A program made the position numbers and the translations under genes. The notes beneath the pieces were generated by a model. It saw nothing but the letters and a program-made list of their open reading frames with translations, did not search any database and was not told the DNA's origin. From Agrostemma githago (lineage: Eukaryota; Streptophyta; Magnoliopsida; Caryophyllales; Caryophyllaceae), in NCBI GenBank assembly GCA_958450325.1, contig OY288249.1, positions 64,978,166 through 65,042,165 of the forward strand: a DNA stretch of 64,000 nucleotides, written 5' to 3'. This document shows positions 33,059-45,147 of the stretch, piece by piece. The first letter of the stretch is position 1. Every line of letters begins with the position of its first letter.

Positions 33059-33446
33059 TGATGGGGGATAAAACCCCCTGACGCATAGGCCCGACCCCCT
33101 TTACGGGTAGCCATCAACTGACCCAAAAAGACCTCTCTACTGATCACCATGCTGATGTCATGGGTGACATCACCCTACTACACCCTTTCCCCTATAAATA
33201 CCCCACTTAGGGTGAGGGGAAAAGGGGGACAATTCATTCACATATTCCTCCCTATTCTCTCTCTACCTCTCTTATCTCCCAAAATATTTATATTCAGTCA
33301 TACATTTTACTGACTTGGGCGTCGGAGGCTCCGCCCCGGGGGTTCCCCCGGGCCCGGAGTTCACCTTGCAGGATCACCGTCAGCACGCACCCGGAGCCGA
33401 GGAACCGCGAAGCCCAAGGTCAGGGACCCGTTTCCATACCGGAACA
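33059..33446 (+). repeat. Tat-like 3' LTR
   Basis: 388 bp, second copy of the LTR at 28873, preceded by GCTGAGGGCAAAT in the polypurine-tract position. Confidence 0.9.
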
Positions 33447-33560
33447 AATAATAAATGGTGAAATTACATGTATGTCCTTTTGAAATTTACCCAGAATCAA
33501 AATAAAGATTTTCAAGATTTTTTTTTTATTATTTTATTCCGGTGGCGCCGAGATTCGGCG

Positions 33561-35978
33561 TGTAGACACCCACATTTTGACCGCCAGGTGTCTATGGTAG
33601 TTCCCGCCAAACACCCGATGATGATTGGACGTAAACGTGCTTTGATGGACTCGGATATGGGCTCGTAATCATGGACATTTGGCTTAGGCTTATTACGGAG
33701 TACAAATCTTACAAAACTAACCTCAAATCCAGGCCCAGTGGGTCGTTTCGAATCAAATGAGACTAATTTGGGTCGATTTCGACACCAGGGGTAAAACCGT
33801 CTTTTAGCGACCGAGTCAAAACCCGGTCAAAGATATTTCCCGAGACTCACGGACCAGCCGTGACACCTCACGTGTCCGGTTTGGACTCAAACACTACCAA
33901 AAATCAGCTTTGAGAACATTAAACAATTCCGTTGAAGGTAGAATTCGATCTCAAGTAGGAGTTCTATCCGGAAACCGAATCAGACACTGACCGAGCTCCA
34001 AATACTCGGCCAAGACATCCAAAACAGCCAAAACACTCCCCCACCAGCCGAGATATTTGGCTTCTTCACCAAGAAACGAGACTTTGGTTTTCTCTCGAAC
34101 TCTCGTATTTCCTATCCAAACCGGTATTTCTTGTCACACAAGCAAGACTACCTCGATTCCTATAAATAGGACCTCTTGTCCAACACAAAAGACAACGTTT
34201 TGACAGCCATTATACACACATGATAGATCTATTATTCCTATATCACACATTCATCATCAATCATCGAAAGTCAGAAAATATACAACCTCGTAACGCCAAA
34301 CAATTCCCGAGTAATCTCGACCCGACGAATCCGACCCCCAGCCGGCCGAAACCCGTCCCACCACACGTCCAAAAATAACACCTTAACTCATCCCGCATCA
34401 TCTCGACGCTCCCAAGTCTAAGCCACTTTCCGACGAGACTTATCCCGAGAAAACAAAGCATGTAGGTTGAGGGTGTAAATCGAACCCGCTTCTTCTTCCT
34501 CTCTTCTCTCCTCCTCGTTTTTTTAAGGGTCTTTCGTCGGTCTTTTTTATTTTTTTCAAATATCAATATTATTAAACTATTTTCATATATCGAACATTCT
34601 TAAAAATATGATATCGATTCTATATAATCGAATATTGTATCGAAAAGAATTATATTAAGATTTCGACGATATCGTTACATTTTTTTCGTTCAAAATCCTC
34701 TTTTTTAAACTTTTCGTTCAAAACAAACTTTTTTTTAAAACCTTTTCTAAAATCATTCCGACTATTCGATATCGATTTCATAATCGAATATCGAATACGA
34801 CGAATATCGAAAATATGAATCGAGTATAAATTAATCCATATTTGTACGCGATTTATAAATTTAACGATTTTCGACAAAAAATAATAAAAACGGGCAGACC
34901 CGCACGCGAGTCGCGCCATGCCCAGGCGACTCGCGCACGGGCCTGTGACCCGGATCGTTTTTTTTACCTTTTCGTTCGTTTTTTATTATTTATTCTACGA
35001 AACGATTTCTAAAATTTATATCTTTTTCTAAAACTATTCCAAATATTTGATATTGATTTCGTAGTCAACTATCGAATATAACGAATATCGAGAATATTAA
35101 GTCGAGTACGAATTATGCAATATTCGTACGCGATTTAATCGAAAATTTCCAAAAAACCGCTTTCGAAAACAGACCGACACGCGACTCACCGGAGTCTCGG
35201 GCGAGCCGCGCGGCCGGCTGCCACGACACGCCTTTCTCGTTTTTTTATTATTTTTCGAACTTCTTTTTTTTTTATACAAAACAACGTTTTAGTAATATTT
35301 TTCAGATTTCGATTAATATTTATTTTCTCGATCTCGTATATTTATTTGCTATATTATTATTCAATCGTTACTAACTCGTTTTCTCGTGTTTGTAGCAATT
35401 TATTTATTTCTTTGTTTTATTGTACTAAAACAAATTCACATGCTAAAATAACTTTGACGTTATTAGTTTAACATGCATTAAACGACTTAGCAACCTATTT
35501 ATTTATTTTTCTCACATGCCTTAGGAAAATAATCTCTGCATATCATTCAATCGTCGAACTAACGCGTGTACGTGAAAACAAACGATATCTTAGTAAAGGC
35601 CGCTAAGTGCGGGCGGGGTTGGGTGTTCTCAATGAACTTCCCAACACGTACCCTCACCCCTTACTCAGAACCATGGTTTCCGGATGCCCGAATCCATTGG
35701 CAACGAGAGTCATTCAATATACGATATCCGATAATGTCGGTATCGGTATCAAATGCTAAGGGACGAACCCGATAAGCTCTGACATTGGAAATGGGCCATG
35801 TTTTAAATATAGCCCACTACGACATAGAGTGGGTTCGAATGGTTCCGAATAACCACAAAATTCGGTGGCGACTCCTACTTCGATTTAAAATTCAATTCGA
35901 CCCATCTCATATGGAGATTCATTCGCCTCCCCAAACCCGCGCGTGGCCGCGTCGGAGTGGACCTATGTCGTGTCCAAA
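33561..35978 (+). mobile_element. Solo LTR, 2.4-kb family, copy 1
   Basis: It starts TGTAGACACCCACATTTTG and ends CCTATGTCGTGTCCAAA, flanked by a 5-bp target duplication CGGCG (33556-33560 and 35979-35983). The same sequence recurs at 41264-43684. A CCTATAAATAGGACC box near 34160 is the likely promoter. The 3' half has the shared block AGGCCGCTAAGTGCGGGCGG and CACCCCTTACTCAGAACC. There is no internal region or second LTR, so it was left by recombination. Open frames inside are not genes. Confidence 0.9.
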
Positions 35979-36582
35979 CGGCGCCACCCGGTGGCGCCAT
36001 ATCGCTATCCTTCATCTCAACTCCTTAAATTCCCAATCCAGTTCATATCCATGACTCCAACTCCAACTCCATCCTCCACGTACTGAGATAAACCATTAGT
36101 AACAACATTAATACAACAATCTATTTCAGGATCAAACCAAACAAGTACTCTCTTCGTTTTATTGATTTCTTTCATCTTAAAAGTGACACATTTCTTAAGA
36201 AAAATAATAAAATACATAAAATTAAAGAGAGAGTAAAGTAGATGAGTCATCTAGGTAAGAGATGAGTGTGATCTGATAACCAAAAAAGAAAGTGGAAAAA
36301 ATCAAAGAAATTGTTGAAAAAAAATGTGTAAGATATCAATGAAATAGAAGGAGTATTAATAATTTAAGCATATGTTCTAATAACTTCGTACCTCCATGGT
36401 AATATAATCCATTACGATATGGCCTATGGGAAGGACGATTGACACCGGTCTCGCTCCATGCATTGTGATTCGCAAGCTAAGCTGCGATTGGTGTTGCCAA
36501 AAATAGTTTATATAATACAAAAAAAAGCGCATTTGAATTAAGCACACAACACTTAAACAATTCCTGGAAAATGAAGTGATTG
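35979..36582. other. Intergenic with Stowaway-like MITE (about 36146-36355)
   Basis: Next to the solo LTR is the palindromic GGCGCCACCCGGTGGCGCC, which continues the pre-insertion site. At 36146-36355 TACTCTCTTCGTTTTATTGAT faces the inverted ATCAATGAAATAGAAGGAGTA, a decayed Stowaway. Nothing else is seen. Confidence 0.6.
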
Positions 36583-36960
36583 CACTAGTAGAAAAATAAT
36601 CTTTGGAACCGGTTGCAAAATACCCGTTGGAACCGATTTACTATGGTCTAGAGGTTTGAAATTGATTGTACGACCGGTACCAAAGGCGTATATCATTGGA
36701 ATCGGTTCTAATCCACAACTGATTCCAAAGAGTATATATACCATCGGAAGCTGTTGTAATTCTCAACTGGTTTTCCAGAGGTGTATCGTGGAACCTGTTG
36801 TAACTCACAACAACCAGTTCAAAAGGTGTCTTGTCGAAACCTGTTGTAATTCACAAATGGGTTCAAGGAATAACATTGAAACATATATGGTAATCTAGAC
36901 ACGGTTCAAAGGTATTCATTTTAACATTTATCTATGTGTTAAAACCGGTGACAAACGTTA
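36583..36960 (+). mobile_element. CACTA transposon end (fragment)
   Basis: CACTAGTAGAAAAAT is the canonical terminal sequence of plant CACTA elements. It is followed by subterminal repeats of GGAACCGGTTG, GGAATCGGTTC and GGTTGTAATTC words in both orientations to about 36960. The matching opposite end is not found in the window, so this is a fragment. Confidence 0.7.
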
Positions 36961-37159
36961 CTAATTTTAATTAAAAAATATATATGTGTGTATCCCTAAG
37001 AATGATATATAAAAGCTAATCAAAGCACGCCAACAATAATATTTTTCGAAAATTGGACAACACCTACCTACATTTTTTTTGATGACCCAAAAACCGGGAT
37101 TACATAATCACAATAGAGTCAGCAAGAATAATATCCTTCAAAAAATCCAGGAAAGAATC

Positions 37160-37985
37160 CGACCAACTTCATACTCCAACTTGGCCATGGAAAAGTTGAA
37201 TCATCTTATGCACTACTTCGTTGAAGCTCCTAGGTACAAAAGACCATGAAATCTGCTCGAAACCCTTGTATTCCTCAATTTCTTCTATCAAGTAGAACTC
37301 GTTTCGACCCGATTTGCTTTTATTGAGAATGTCGATAATCTCCTTGTAGTAGTCGCTCTTCATGAAGACTTGCTTGTGTCCCCATCTACTAGCCATTTTC
37401 ATACCAGCAAGCAGAGCTTCAGCCTCTGCATCTCGGACCTCCCACACACCACGCCTCCCCTCACTTCCTCCCCAAAGAACGTCTCTCTGTTCTCCCCTAC
37501 ACACAAACCCCAAACCCATCCCCTCCCTCCAAACACTTGCATCACAATTGATTTTCACTACCCCTGCCCGTGGTTTTTCCCATCTCATTCCACTCGTCCC
37601 ATCCATTCTCTTCCCCGACTGCTTTAATTTAACGACTCCTCTGCCTGCCTTTCCACCTCCTCAAGCTCCCTCATAACATCCTCGACCCTTTTAAGAACTC
37701 GGTCACAACACACCCACTAAGCATCGAAAACTCACTTGTTTCTAGCCTCCCACATAGCTCAACAACCCGTCATAAACTTCTCTCGCTCATCTACCTCCAT
37801 CTCCCCCCATACGTCCTCCACCCACGTACTCTCTGATCACCCGCTCATGTCCATGGTTCTTCTTTATCTCCACTCCCAACCCATCCCAAAACTCTCCCCC
37901 TCAACCACAACCCTTGACAAGATGGAGATTAGTTTCCAGCTCATAGGAATAAATAGGACAGATAGTCGTACCTTGCTTCAATGAC
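37160..37985 (-). pseudogene. LINE zf-RVT end and RNase H domain fragment
   Basis: The frame from 37606 to 37169 encodes a plant LINE RNase H (RVT_3) domain: VVKINCDASVW with the first catalytic Asp, AEAEALLAGMKMA, and FMKSDYYKEIID. Upstream to 37985 broken frames give TICPIY...ETNLHLVKGC and WEARNK...VFDA, the zinc-knuckle end of zf-RVT. Stops and frameshifts make it non-functional. Confidence 0.85.
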
Positions 37986-37989
37986 TCGC

Positions 37990-39104
37990 TATATTGAAGT
38001 ACGTGGGGAAGGCTTCTGAACAAAGCTGCCAGAAAAATGACTTAATTCGAGGCAAAATAGATGCTTGCTATTCTTCTGTCGGGCAATACTTAGTGAGGTC
38101 TGAACTATCAACAAAGTTTTGGTGGACTATGAGGTTGCTTCGGGACAGATGGTTAATTTCAACAAAACCACAGCTTTTCCACGCCCGATTCCTAGCAAGC
38201 CAGGCTTGTTTGCGCAGGAACTTGGGGTTCAAATTGTTGCTGATCCAGGATGCTATCTCGGCCTCCCCATGATTCTCGAGAAATCTAAGATAGCGCTTTA
38301 CTTGTCTCTTACGAGATAGACTCAACAAGAAACTCCAAGGGTGGTGAGGTACGTTTCTATCCAAAGCATGTCGACAGATAATGATAAAGATTGTAGCCCA
38401 ATCTATCTCGACCTACGCGATGAGCGTTTTCAAGCTTTCTTTGAATTTTTGTGAGGAACTCCGATCCATGGTGTCTAAGTTTTGGTGGGGAGCGAGTAAT
38501 GGTAAGCGGAAGATCTCATGGATTGGCTGGCATAAGCTATGCAAACCGAAGGCCCACTGTGGAATGGGTTTTCGGGATTTCCATCTTTTCAACCTTGCGC
38601 TATTGGGTAAACATGCCTGGAACCTTACTATCAACCCGGATTGCTTCCTCACGAGATTGTACCAGGCCTGATACCACAATGGGGGATCCTTTTTGCAGTC
38701 TCGATTTGGGAATAATCCAAGCTACACCTGGAAGGGAATTTGGGAGGCTAAGGAAGTCATTAAGAAAGGGGAGCGAAAACAAATTGGGGACGGCCTTAGT
38801 ATGAGTGTGTGGAATGATCCTTGGCTTCACAGGGTCAATGTGACGAGACCAATGTCACCACGAGATGAGTTGAGCAGGGGAATGCAACTGTGGGAGTTGA
38901 TGCGAAGGGATGGACGAAGTTGGAATGAAGCTAAAATCCGACAACACTTTATTCCCACGGATCAGAAGGTCATACTTAGTATCCGACTAAGATCAAAATC
39001 AACGACTGACAACTAGTACTTGAGTTTGGAAAAGTCGGGTTTGTACTCTGTCAAATCAGTGTACCGCTTACTTAGTGAAGGGTGCAAAAGTGAACAGAGG
39101 TCGT
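37990..39104 (+). pseudogene. LINE reverse transcriptase C-terminal fragment
   Basis: Broken frames show GQMVNFNKTTAF, CYLGLPMIL, IVAQSISTYAMSVFKL, FWWGASNGKRKISW, the MGFRDFHLFNLALLGKHAW motif, NDPWLH, and YSVKSVYRLL of the zf-RVT start. These are the thumb/connection part of a plant L1-type LINE ORF2. At least three frameshifts or stops are present. The remaining codons continue after the solo LTR as SWDGTKAKWLWNT (41225-41263). Confidence 0.85.
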
Positions 39105-41224
39105 TAGTGTGTGTCAAATTTGGACCATTTTTCCACCCATCTAGGCTCGTTTTATTATCGCTTTTGTGAGATTTGTGTGCGATTATCATCTTTTTTGAGT
39201 CTTTCTCACTCTAGCGACCTCTCTTGTGCATTTTACGTGTTTTTGGGTAGTTTTCCTATTATTTTGATAGGAATCCATTGTCCGAGGGCATGTTCGAGCT
39301 TACATGGGAACAAGGGAGCGGTATATCGTCCAAATCATGCCATAAAGCAAAAGTCCAAGCATCAAAGGGTGAAACTTTGAGCAAAAGTGCAAAACTATAG
39401 TCTATTGGGCATCTTCACCGAAGAGGTCGAACTTCAAATGAATATATCTAGAGTTTTAGACTTCGGATCAAAGCGATTCCAGTTGGAGATGAAAGCTTAT
39501 CTTCTTAGCTTTCCAACGACATATCACAAGCCCCAATCAAAGATCAAACGAGAGAGTTATGGCCCTCCGAAGTCACAGGGCGAAGTTTCACCCGATGAGA
39601 TCTGACTGGGCGAAACTTCGCCCGACGGTGTTCCTCCCCAGATTACCATTTCGGACAAAAATGTTCATAGGGTGAAATTTCACCCTATGAGATTTTGATC
39701 GGGCGAAACTTCGCCCGCGGTATTTCGGCCATATTGGAGAGAATCCGCATGGCAAAACTTCACCCTATGAAGACTCATTGGACAAAAGTCTCACTCAAAG
39801 CGCAAAGTTTCATTCATAGGCAAAGATTAGAATTGGGCTTTGGTTTAAGTAATCCATTAAGCAACTACTATATATATAGATACTCTAGTTAGTTGCACAT
39901 ACATTACCATTCATTAGACCATCCATTATCTCTTACTTATCACTCCATTAGTCTAGAATACTCTATTAGTATTAGATCATTTTCCTCTAGCTTAGTTAGT
40001 AAGCTAGAGTTCTTCATAGTTTTTATCAATTTTCTTCCTCCAAATCTTTATTCAAGCTTTGTAGATGATTTATTTCAAGTTGTTATTGAAGATTCTTGGA
40101 AATTATTAAAGGATTAGTGACCAATCCTTCATCAAACTTCCTCTTATTTATTTATGCAATCTTCTGTATTGTTGATCTTCCTTCATAGTTGGTATATTTC
40201 TCTTCCACTCCCTAATCTCTAGAATAGATTTAATTTCGTTCTTCCATTATTGCTCCGTTTTCATTGATTTTACTTTTATTGTTCTTAGATCGTTTCATGT
40301 TTATTTCATTGATTGTAATTTCCTTCATTGTCTTGTTATTTTTGTTGATTTCGTTAGTGTTGCTCTTAGATCGTTTTTTATTGTTTTGTTGATATTTTCA
40401 TTGATCTTACTTTTATTGCTCGTAGATCGTTCCCTAGTTTATTTAGTAGATCGTTATTTTCTTCATCGTATTGTTGTTATTTTCTCTAGATTTTATTTAT
40501 GTTGTTTTAGATCGCTTTCTAGTTTATTTAGTTGATCGTGATTTTCTTTATTGTTCTAGTTTTATTTCTTTAGATTTTGTCTTTATGCATGTTATTGTTA
40601 ATTTCTCTATTGTTAATATTTTTGTAGTTTCCTTCATGAATTGTGAGTAGTTTACTTGTTAGGTGGTTAATGGAGGAAGATCTTGGGTGATATAAATTAA
40701 GGAAGTGTGATTTGGTTGCATGTTTGTTGATTTATCATGTTTGAGGTTATTGTGTCTTTGTTGACTTAGACCGGCCGGCTAGATCGACTTTGACTCACTT
40801 CTCTCAATATGAGGAAACTCGGGGTAGGAGTTACCTTGACTTGAGACTTACCCTTTTTCGCCGCGAAAGCGGGATCTAGATAAGTTGGGTGAAGAAATTG
40901 AAAGTTGGCATTCTCCCTCTATCGACTTTGTGACCGACCCATAATTCCTAGACTCATAGAACCCGATTTCTGATCCCGACTCCCCCTAACACCTTTTCCT
41001 TATTGATTATTTTTCTTTATTTATCGCATTCTAGTTTAGACTCGACTCAAAACCCCCCAATTAGACCGACCCCAAACACATAGCTCTTACTCGATTATCT
41101 CACCGCCATCCCCGTGGATCGACCTCGACTACATTTATTTGTTTTTGTGTTATTTGCGAGTCATATAAATATTATTTGACCCCCTATCCGTCGTTAACGA
41201 CCGAGCCTAAATAGGGGCGCGTCA
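39105..41224 (+). mobile_element. Solo LTR (2.1 kb), different family, with GGGCGAAACTTCGCCC palindromes
   Basis: A 5-bp duplication GTCGT (39100-39104 and 41225-41229) brackets 2120 bp ending GGGGCGCGTCA. Removing it rejoins the LINE frame RSWDGTKAKW, which fixes both borders. It starts TAGTGTGTGTCAAATTTGG, so either the first bases are atypical or mutated from TG. At 39575-39760 palindromic GGGCGAAACTTCGCCC and near copies (GGGTGAAATTTCACCC) recur about every 50-60 bp. No coding domains are present. Confidence 0.8.
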
Positions 41225-41263
41225 GTCGTGGGATGGAACAAAGGCGAAGTGGCTATGGAACAC

Positions 41264-43684
41264 TGTAGACATCCACATTTGGCTGCTAGGTGTCTATAGC
41301 AGTTTCCGACAAACACCCGATGATGATCGGACGCAAACATGCTTTAACATACTCGAATATGGGCTCAAAATCATTAGTATTCGGCTTGAGCTTTTTTACG
41401 GAATACAAATCTCACAAAACCGACCTCAAATCCAGGCTCAGTGGGTCATTTCCAATCAAATAAGACTAATTTGGGTCAAAACCGACACCAAGGGCAAAAC
41501 TGTCTTTTAGCGACCGAGTCAAACCCAGTCAAAGGCATTTCCGAGACATAAATATCTGCCACGCCACTTCAAAAATCTGACTCGAAGTCAAAGATTGCAC
41601 AAAAATCAACTACAAAGGAATTAAGCAACTAGAGATAAAATTTTATCTCTAAAAGAGACCTCCACCCGACCAGACCCACTCGATCGAGTGGACCAGCCCA
41701 CTCGATCGAGTAGGCTCATAAAAGCCGCGGGAACCGGTGTCAGACCGGGTACTCGATCGAGTGTCATACACCACTCGATCGAGTGACTCCCTTTTTTATC
41801 CAAACTGGGTATTTCCTTCCATCCTAAGCAAGCTTTTCTTATCCAAAACCGATATTTCTCTTATCCCAAGACCGGGTATTCTCTATCCAAAGCCGGGGTA
41901 TTTTCCTATAAATACCCCACCCCCTCCACATAGTTGAGAGCACAGACAACACAGACAACACACAATTCACAACAATTCATCCCCGAAATTTCAGCAGCCT
42001 TTTGCAAACCCGAGATCAAAACTCATCAAAGACCCGAGATCAAAACTTGTCAAAGACCCGAGAGCAAAACTCGCCAAATCCCTTCCCAATTATAAACCAC
42101 CATAACTCTTCCCATATCATCTCGACGCTCCCGTGCCTAAGCCACAACTAGACGAGCCTCGTTCCGAGAATATAAAGCATGTAGGTTGAGGGTGCAAATT
42201 CAATCCCGACTTCTCCCTTTTCTTCTCTTCTCTTTCTCTCGTTTTTTTCCGTTTCGTCCCTCCATCGTCTTCTCGTCGTCACGTCTTTTTTTTATTTTCT
42301 TTCCTTTTTTTTCGTTTCTAATATCAATATTATCGCTACTACTATCTAACTTACATAAAAAAAATCGTTCTTAAGATGCGATATCGACTCTATAGTCGAA
42401 TATCATGTCTAAAAGAAATAGTCAATAAATCAAACCAATACGAACTCGTTGATGCTAAGATAATCGTCACATAGTCCGAAAGGACTAATTACGACATTAC
42501 AACGCGAAGATAATTATTTCGTCTTAGTTCGATTTGAAACGACTTATAACATTCCTTTTTCTTCTAAAATTCACTCTAAATATTAGATATTGATTCCATA
42601 ATCAAATATCGAATATAACGAGTATCGAAAACTGAATCGAGTGTAAATTATATTATATTTACACGCGATTTAGCAAAATCATCGATTTCAAAATTAAAAG
42701 CAAATTCACGAACCATAGTTCGTACAGGAGTCACTCGACCGAGTGCCTAGCCCACTCAATCGAGTGACACCCCAAATCAGAGGCAGAATGCTTTTGCGAG
42801 GTCCACTTGATCGAGTGTCAGGATGACTCGATCGAGTGGCACCTCAAAATCGAGGCAGGAGGGTTTTTCAAGAGGCACTCGACCGAGTCCCTCCATGACT
42901 CGATTGAGTGATCTCTGTCACGTCAAAACCGTGAGCCCTTCAACATATTTCGAGTCTCGATAAAATTCTTTTTATGACTTCGGTCAACACGTGTCAAGTC
43001 CATCACGTGTCCTAATCTTTTCAAAACCATACATCATGTCCTTTATATCATTCTATACTATTTACAAACCGTTATTATCGTTACTAACTCGTTAGTTTCT
43101 TCTTTTGTATTTTATTCTCGTTGTTTGTTTTATTATACTGAAACGAACCTCGCATGCTAAATACAACTACGACATAATTCAAAGATGCATTAAACGACGT
43201 AGATCAAACATAATTCACATGTTTAGTCAAAATGCTGTTTGCATATCATTGAACCGAATTACTAACGCGCGTATTATATAATCGAACGATATCTTAGTAG
43301 AGGCCGCTATGTGCGGGCGGGGTTGGGTGTTCTTTGTGAACTTCCCAACACTTACCCTCACCCCTTACTCAGAACCGTGGTTTCCGGATGTCCGAAACCA
43401 TTGGCGCACGAGAGTCATTCAATACACGGTAACCGATCATGTCTGTATCGGTATCGCAATGCAAAGGGACGAACCCCATAAACTCTGAAATCCGAATGGG
43501 CCGTACTTCGTGCACGGCCCACCTAGACATAGAGTGGGTTCGAATGGGCCTGAACTCCCACAAAGTTCGGTGGCGACTCCAACTTCGATTTAAATTTCGT
43601 TTCAAGATCCATCTCACATGAGATTCATTCGCCTCCCCAAACTCGCGCGTGGCCGCGTCGGGATGGACCTATGTCATGTCCACA
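41264..43684 (+). mobile_element. Solo LTR, 2.4-kb family, copy 2
   Basis: It starts TGTAGACATCCACATTTGG and ends CCTATGTCATGTCCACA, with a 5-bp duplication AACAC (41259-41263 and 43685-43689). The insertion hit the edge of the LINE target duplication. It contains many ACTCGATCGAGT palindromes (41680-41790 and 42730-42910) that copy 1 lacks in that form. The promoter is TCCTATAAATACCCC near 41905. Confidence 0.92.
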
Positions 43685-43967
43685 AACACCTCCCTACAAA
43701 TTGATTAATCCAAAATCAAAATCGTATCTCTACAATATTAAAATAGCACAACCAAATCTATAACCACTCCAAACCTCCAACTACATATGTAACATCTCCA
43801 TTACAGTATAATGCCCCCACATCTAGCTACCAACATGACTACAATATCCAACCACAAAAATTAACCATAAAGTAAGTCATCACAAACGTACTAAATACAT
43901 CATCAACTCTATGCACTTCTGGGACCAATATTCAAGAACTTGGTCCATAACTTGAACTCTAAGATAC

Positions 43968-44051
43968 CTTGCTTGCAATGTCCATCGCAAAATTGATTAT
44001 TGTCATCGGATTTAGAGTTCCATTTTCCTTTAGGTATTGGCGTAGATCACC
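43968..44051 (-). pseudogene. Isolated protein-kinase exon, ILK/Raf-like
   Basis: Between an acceptor (TATCTTAG|) and a donor (|GTATCT) on the minus strand lies an exon of exactly 28 codons reading GDLRQYLKENGTLNPMTIIN and then FAMDIASK. This is the hinge-to-helix-E region of plant Raf-like / integrin-linked kinases (GDLxxYLKxKGALxPxxAxxFAxDIARG). No neighbouring kinase exons were found on either side, so I infer a lone captured or relic exon. Confidence 0.6.
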
Positions 44052-44946
44052 CTAAGATATCAATGAAAGCACTCATTAGAATAAAACACAAGTATAAAAT
44101 AAAAATAAGGGTTCGTATCGCTTGGGATGGGGGTAATAATTCCGGGGGTAATAGAGCAAAAATGAACGAGAAATGAATGAGCTTGTTGCTTGGTTGTAAC
44201 ATTTTATGCACTACTACAATTAAGATTAAATAGGATGCTTCCTAACCATCTTATATTGGATAAGGAACCGTCCTTTAGGTCGACGTCCTATTAAATCAAA
44301 TAGCGCGGTTCCTAGAAAGTCAAACCGTGATATTAAATTCAACATTAATAGGACGGTTCAAGGAGGAACCGTCCTCTTTAATGTGTTATTTAAAAGCGTG
44401 GTCCACTGAAGCGTGCTATTAAATCTATTTTAAACATCACGGTTCCATCTAAACCGTCCTATTATCTACTGATATAAATAGGATGGTTGGCATACGAACC
44501 ATCCTGTTAATTTTTTTGAATAAAAACAAAATAGCATCCATTAAATAAGACGCTTACGATAACCGTCCTGTTTATGTTACATAATTTTTTTTTAAAAAAA
44601 TATTTCGATATAATTGTACGCCAATCCAAAAATCCAATATTTACATTAAAACATTGAATCAACTTTCGAAAACCTGACAATTGCATCACATGTACCAATT
44701 CTTTACCAAAAGTTACGAATCAATAAATATGGTCTCAATAGTTGTGATTGAGTTATAATAACAATGTCTAGGGATGTTTCTTCTATGATTCAGTCTTCCG
44801 TGTACAAACTCTAGTAACACCACTCTCACATAGTTGACGTCCATCTTTCAATTGTCAAAAAGCTTATGCAAATAGCGAGACAATGAACATTAGATCGTAC
44901 ACAAGTCCCAAACCTGCACAGTACACATACACCACTCTGGTCTTTT

Positions 44947-45147
44947 CTAGTTTTTCACGATTCTCATTGGACGTTCATCTTCATTCATAGCAGCCACTTC
45001 ATTATTCTGATCATCTCCATTCTCTCCAATGCTTGCTGCTCTCATACCCTCCTGAACAATTTGCATTTCCTCCTCGTCCATTACCATCTCCACCTCCTTG
45101 CGAGGTTCGACAACTTCTTCCTCATCTACAGTAGATAACTTCTTCAA
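44947..45147 (-). CDS. Acidic C-terminal exon, uncertain
   Basis: A minus-strand frame ends at 44947 and is rich in Glu/Asp (KKLSTVDEEEVVEPRKEVEM). It lies downstream of the SWIB exons on the same strand and could be the last exon of the chimeric transcript, but no family is recognised and splice borders are uncertain. Confidence 0.3.
   Translation of the reverse strand: MKKLSTVDEEEVVEPRKEVEMVMDEEEMQIVQEGMRAASIGENGDDQNNEVAAMNEDERPMRIVKN

Larger units (their letters stand above)
28873..33446 (+). mobile_element. Non-coding Tat-like (gypsy) LTR element with minisatellites
   Basis: LTRs at 28873-29262 and 33059-33446 begin TGATGGGGGATAAAAC and end ACCGGAACA. They differ by a 2-bp indel and a few bases. 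Directly after the 5' LTR is TTTGGCGCCGTCTGTGGGG, a primer-binding site typical of Tat/Athila-type gypsy elements. The ~3.8-kb interior has no gag, protease, integrase or polymerase motif, so it is a large non-autonomous derivative. Flanks share AATAA but the exact duplication is not clean. The LTR has CCCCTATAAATACC as its TATA box. Confidence 0.88.
37059..43698. mobile_element. 5'-inverted LINE insertion with 14-bp target duplications
   Basis: A truncated plant L1-type LINE. The left part (37073-37986) lies on the minus strand with its A-tail at 37073-37080 (T run on plus) and encodes the RNase H end. The right part (37987-39104, 41225-41263) is inverted onto the plus strand and encodes the preceding reverse-transcriptase/zf-RVT part. 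Flanking copies AACACCTACCTACA (37059-37072) and AACACCTCCCTACA (43685-43698) are the target duplication. Two solo LTRs later inserted into the right part. The arrangement is typical of twin priming. Confidence 0.85.

Noticed and set aside
33561..35978. Full LTR retrotransposon made of the two 2.4-kb repeats at 33561 and 41264
   Set aside because: Each repeat has its own 5-bp target duplication (CGGCG and AACAC), so they are independent solo LTRs.
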